DNA from: Ruegeria discodermiae
GTDB lineage: Bacteria > Pseudomonadota > Alphaproteobacteria > Rhodobacterales > Rhodobacteraceae
Direction: 5' to 3'
Assembly (NCBI RefSeq): GCF_030758345.1
Contig: NZ_JAVAMO010000002.1
Location: 248,001-312,000 of the forward strand
DNA length: 64,000 nt
The position numbers and the translations under genes were made by a program. Below, piece after piece: positions 59,419-64,000 of this stretch. The stretch's first letter is position 1; the number at the start of each line of letters is the position of its first letter. Below the pieces are notes generated by a model, which saw only the letters and a list, made by a program, of their open reading frames with translations, had not been told where the DNA came from and did no database searches.

Positions 59419-60139
59419 GCGGTGGCAGATCCCAATGGGCGCGTGGCGGCTGCGCCCGCCCCATTCCGTCAAAAGCATCCAAAAGCACGTCAAACCAGCG
59501 CTCCAGCGCCGAGCCTTCCGGCCAGAAGTGGCGTTGACTGACCACCCGCGCCCATTGAAACGTACCAAACAGGATATAGTCGCCATAATCGGGCGCATCG
59601 CCGCCCAGATAGGGCGCGACCGACAGGGCATCCTCCACCGGGGCCAGCGCTGCGCTGACCTGCGCGGCGGCGGGTTCGGGGTTCGCGCCGATCTCCTCGA
59701 CGTTCTGGCCGAACTTGGCCAATGTCCGCGCGCGGTAGTAGGTCTTGTCAATCTCGGCGGTCAGCGGGAACTGCTCTGCGATCACTGCGCGGAACAGCGC
59801 CGGATGCAGCGCGCTATCTGCCCAGCTGTTCAGGAACCGGCAGCGCGCCAGAGCGGCGGGACCGGATATCAGCGTGTGTTCAGGGTGAGCCTCATCAAGA
59901 TAAAGCGCGATTTGCCAGCTGTCGCGCAGCCATTGCCCGTCCTCCACCAGCACCGGCGCGGTAATGCCACCGGAGGCGGCGATGCGGTCCTTTTCGGTGA
60001 TGTGCCAGGGCTGGAGATCATAGCCCAGACGTTTATGGGCCAATGCCATCCGAATTCGCCAGCAATAGGGGCTGAGCCTGCAGGCGGGGTCTTCGCCGAT
60101 CACCTCAAAAAACCTGCGGGTCTGCGCTTGTCCCGACAT
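59411..60139 (-). CDS. Glutathione S-transferase family protein
   Basis: Cytosolic protein of 242 residues from MSGQAQTRRFFEV, chosen for GGAGCGG before this ATG; a reading to 60256 is longer but unlikely. The thioredoxin-like N-terminal domain (CRLSPYCWRIRMALAHKRLG, ITAPVLVEDGQWLRDSWQIA) and the helical C-terminal domain (about 90-230: LGGDAPDYGDYILFGTFQWA) are clear. The SPYCWR start of helix 1 resembles LigE/LigF-type enzymes. Convergent with the GMC gene. Confidence 0.9.
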   Translation of the reverse strand: MSGQAQTRRFFEVIGEDPACRLSPYCWRIRMALAHKRLGYDLQPWHITEKDRIAASGGITAPVLVEDGQWLRDSWQIALYLDEAHPEHTLISGPAALARCRFLNSWADSALHPALFRAVIAEQFPLTAEIDKTYYRARTLAKFGQNVEEIGANPEPAAAQVSAALAPVEDALSVAPYLGGDAPDYGDYILFGTFQWARVVSQRHFWPEGSALERWFDVLLDAFDGMGRAQPPRAHWDLPPLT

Positions 60140-60300
60140 CGCACCGCTCCTTCCCATGCCGCATAGGCTGTCGCGCATACCTGCGACGGCTAAACCCGCA
60201 AAATAGCTGGTTTTTGGGTAGACTCCAAGCTTCCCCAACGCGCCTGTGATGTGCATGCTGTGTCACATGCAAGGCGATGTTCACGTCAGGAGGACCCGAG

Positions 60301-61961
<1,661 letters not shown>

Positions 61962-61965
<4 letters not shown>

Positions 61966-63212
61966 TGACATTCGACCTGATGAGCTATCAGCCCCGTGGA
62001 GACAAGAAGAACTCAGACTTCTTTACCGAGTATTTGCCCCGAATTTATGAGCGCCGCCAGTCCACCGGTATTGCCGATCAGGTCGGCAATATGCGCGCCG
62101 TGGTCCAGCAGGTTGAACCGGATGCGATCATGGACACGATGGTCGAGCTTTACGTGATGACCCCCTATCGCCATTCCGCCAGCTTTCTGGGCCGCACGCA
62201 TCGCTTCTCGGTTCTGCATTCGCATCCCGACTACCCGGCCCTGATCCTGATGGCCCCGCTCAGCGATGGGTTCGAGGATTTCATCCCGCGCATCAACCGC
62301 ATGTACCCTCTGGCCCGCAAGCTGCCGCAGACGCGCTATGTGGGAGAGATCTATGCCGCAAGCGACCTGAAGTTCCTGCGCGAGACGCTGGAGGATCAGA
62401 ACATGCGGTTCGAATATGCCGGGGATACGGAAAATCCGTTCTATACCGGAAACGGGTTCCTGTTTACCACGCCATCGGATTTCACCGCCAACCGGGTCGG
62501 CTATTCCAATCTGGATTTCAACAACCCCAATGCGCTGGGGCTGGGCGACGTGATCGAGTTGAGCGCCGAGGAACGCGGGCGGCTTGATCAGGCCGCCGCC
62601 TTTGGCGCGGACAGCAAAATCTCGCCGCTGATGCTGGGGCTGGACCATATGGCCACCCGAATTCTCGCCGGCGAGCGCGAGGATGCGATCCTCGAATTTC
62701 TGACCATGGTGCCCTATTATTTCTGGGGGGCCTACAACATCTCGGACATGAACTCGTCCACCAACGTGAACCGCAACCCGAATGTGGATGATGACAAGAA
62801 GTCGCCCGCCAAGGTTTTCACCGCCAACAACACGCCCTCTTTCGTCAATTCGTTTGACCGGCTTCCGATGCCGACCGAGGATTTCGTGCGCAATTTCGGG
62901 CGGCGCCTGCATCACATGGCGGTGGAGATTCTGGATGGCGATCATGCGGGCGGCGAAAAGAATGTTGATTTCGTGGTCAACACGCTGAAAGACAAGGGCG
63001 TGCCGTTCCTGGCGCATGTGGTGGGTGAGTGTAAAGACGATCCGAACCTGAAACAGATCTTCTCGAAACACTCGAAATTCACCCTGCTGATCACCGAATA
63101 TATCGAGCGCTGCCACAAATATGATGGCTTCTTCACCAAGGACAACGTCGCCGCCCTGACCGCCGCCGCCGGGCAGGATGAGCAGTACCAGCACGGCCAT
63201 GTCTTTGACTGA
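61962..63212 (+). CDS. Conserved protein coupled to malic enzyme, unknown function
   Basis: Protein of 416 residues starting at the ATGATG that overlaps the malic enzyme stop (61962 or 61965). It is cytosolic in appearance. Recognisable blocks include FLGRTHRFSVLHSHPDYPAL, FEDFIPRINRMYPLARKLPQ, LGLDHMATRILAGEREDAIL and YIERCHKYDGFFTKDNVAAL. Many His/Asp residues (HSHPDYP, GLDHMATR, LHHMAVEILDGDHAGG) could form a metal site. I do not recognise a named family. The tight coupling suggests a role next to malate or pyruvate metabolism. Confidence 0.78.
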
Positions 63213-63259
63213 GCGGCGCAGGATTTAGACAGAACCGCATTTGCTGCTATGATCCGGCG

Positions 63260-64000
63260 ATGATCTACAGGTTTGGGGCGTTTTCACTGGATATCGCGCG
63301 GCAGGAATTGCGCCGTGGCGATGCGCTTGTCGAGGCCGAACCGCTGGCACTGGCGCTGATCCAGCACCTGATTGAACATCGTGACCGGCTGGTCGGCAAG
63401 GATGAGCTGTTCGATGTGCTCTGGGACGGGCGGGCAGTGTCGGATGCGGCGCTGTCGACCTGTATCAAATCCGCCCGCCGTGCTGTAGACGATTCCGGTA
63501 CGCTGCAGGCGGCGATCAAGACGGTACATGGCAAGGGCCTGCGCTGGATCGCCGAAATCGAGCCCACGCCCGTCACGACGCAACAGGACACCCAGACTGA
63601 TCTGGACCAGCCTGACGAGGATTGGACCCAGGCCTCGCGCCGCCCCTCGTTGGCAATCCTGCCTTTCGACGTGATGGGCAGCGACGTGACTGCCGCCACA
63701 CTCGGCGAGGCGATCCCGCATGAGCTGATTGCCGCCATCTCGCGACTGCGCTGGATTTCGGTGATCGCACGCGGCTCGTCCTTCCGGTTCCGGTCGAACC
63801 ACGGCAATCTGGACGAAATACGGCAGAAGCTGGGTGTGCGGTATTGCTTGACCGGCTCGGTCGAGATGATCGGGCGACAAGTCTGCATCAGCGTGGAGCT
63901 GGCCGAAACCTCGGACGGTCAGGTGATCTGGGCCGAGCGGTTCCAGTCTTCGCTGGAGGAGGTTCACGAGATCCGCGAAACCATCGTGGCGCAGGTGATC
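63260..64000 (+). CDS. Winged-helix regulator with TolB-like/adenylate-cyclase-associated domain (3' part outside window)
   Basis: First 247 codons of a transcriptional regulator. The N-terminal OmpR/CadC-type winged helix (about residues 1-100: YRFGAFSLDIARQELRRGD, LVGKDELFDVLWDGRAVSDA, IKTVHGKGLRWIA) is followed by a linker. The next domain begins SLAILPFDVMGSDVTAATLG and LGVRYCLTGSVEMIGRQVCI, as in the CadC-like/adenylate-cyclase-associated sensor proteins of alphaproteobacteria. The TPR region expected later lies outside the window. Its target is unknown. Confidence 0.85.
   Translation, partial: MIYRFGAFSLDIARQELRRGDALVEAEPLALALIQHLIEHRDRLVGKDELFDVLWDGRAVSDAALSTCIKSARRAVDDSGTLQAAIKTVHGKGLRWIAEIEPTPVTTQQDTQTDLDQPDEDWTQASRRPSLAILPFDVMGSDVTAATLGEAIPHELIAAISRLRWISVIARGSSFRFRSNHGNLDEIRQKLGVRYCLTGSVEMIGRQVCISVELAETSDGQVIWAERFQSSLEEVHEIRETIVAQVI

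Overview
The window looks like chromosomal DNA of a GC-rich marine alphaproteobacterium of the Rhodobacteraceae (Roseobacter group). The clues are the TRAP and CUT1-type ABC transporters, the fused 2-oxoacid dehydrogenase E1, the nqrM/apbE pair, the GMC oxidoreductase with a Tat-exported partner, and a type VI secretion (T6SS) locus with the tagH/tagJ gene content typical of alphaproteobacteria. The genus cannot be fixed from sequence alone.

Layout. 1-4.6 kb: a CUT1 sugar ABC transporter (two permeases and a binding protein on the minus strand; IclR regulator and ATPase divergent). 4.7-8.4 kb: an ArsR/SRPBCC pair, a saccharopine-dehydrogenase-like oxidoreductase, an Lrp regulator and a fatty acid desaturase. 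8.6-11.8 kb: a fused E1 alpha/beta dehydrogenase translationally coupled to a malonyltransferase-like protein. 11.9-17.3 kb: a heparinase/alginate-lyase-like enzyme divergent from a TRAP transporter. 17.7-50.4 kb: the T6SS region. 50.7-52.9 kb: decayed DNA (broken DUF2059-like gene, dead IS481-family element) ending at tRNA-Val(UAC). 53-64 kb: CBS protein, apbE-nqrM, cbpA-cbpM, GMC oxidoreductase, GST, NAD malic enzyme with a coupled unknown gene, and a partial winged-helix regulator.

The T6SS region is the centrepiece. A minus-strand unit runs tssA-tssB-tssC-hcp-(terminator)-tagJ-tssE-tssF-tssG-tssH, then three related lysine-rich helical proteins of unknown function, a NaChBac-type sodium channel, a 1,936-residue protein with a TssB-like head, about 1,175 residues of acidic tandem repeats and a TssC-like domain, then vgrG, a small unknown gene, PAAR, tagH and tssK. 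A divergent plus-strand unit encodes two unknown proteins, an ExbB/TolQ-like protein, two ExbD/TolR-like proteins, a TonB-like protein with a DUF4384-like C-terminus and a small lipoprotein. No TssJ, TssL or TssM is encoded in the window. The baseplate, tube, sheath, unfoldase and spike are all present while the usual membrane complex is not, and a proton-motive-force type membrane module plus an ion channel sit where it might be expected.

My best candidate for an undescribed system is this combination: repeat-expanded TssB/TssC fusion, T6SS-operon sodium channel, three paralogous helical proteins that resemble tripartite alpha-pore-forming toxins in architecture, and the ExbBD/TonB-like module. 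The component families are recognised from sequence motifs; their joint function is inference.
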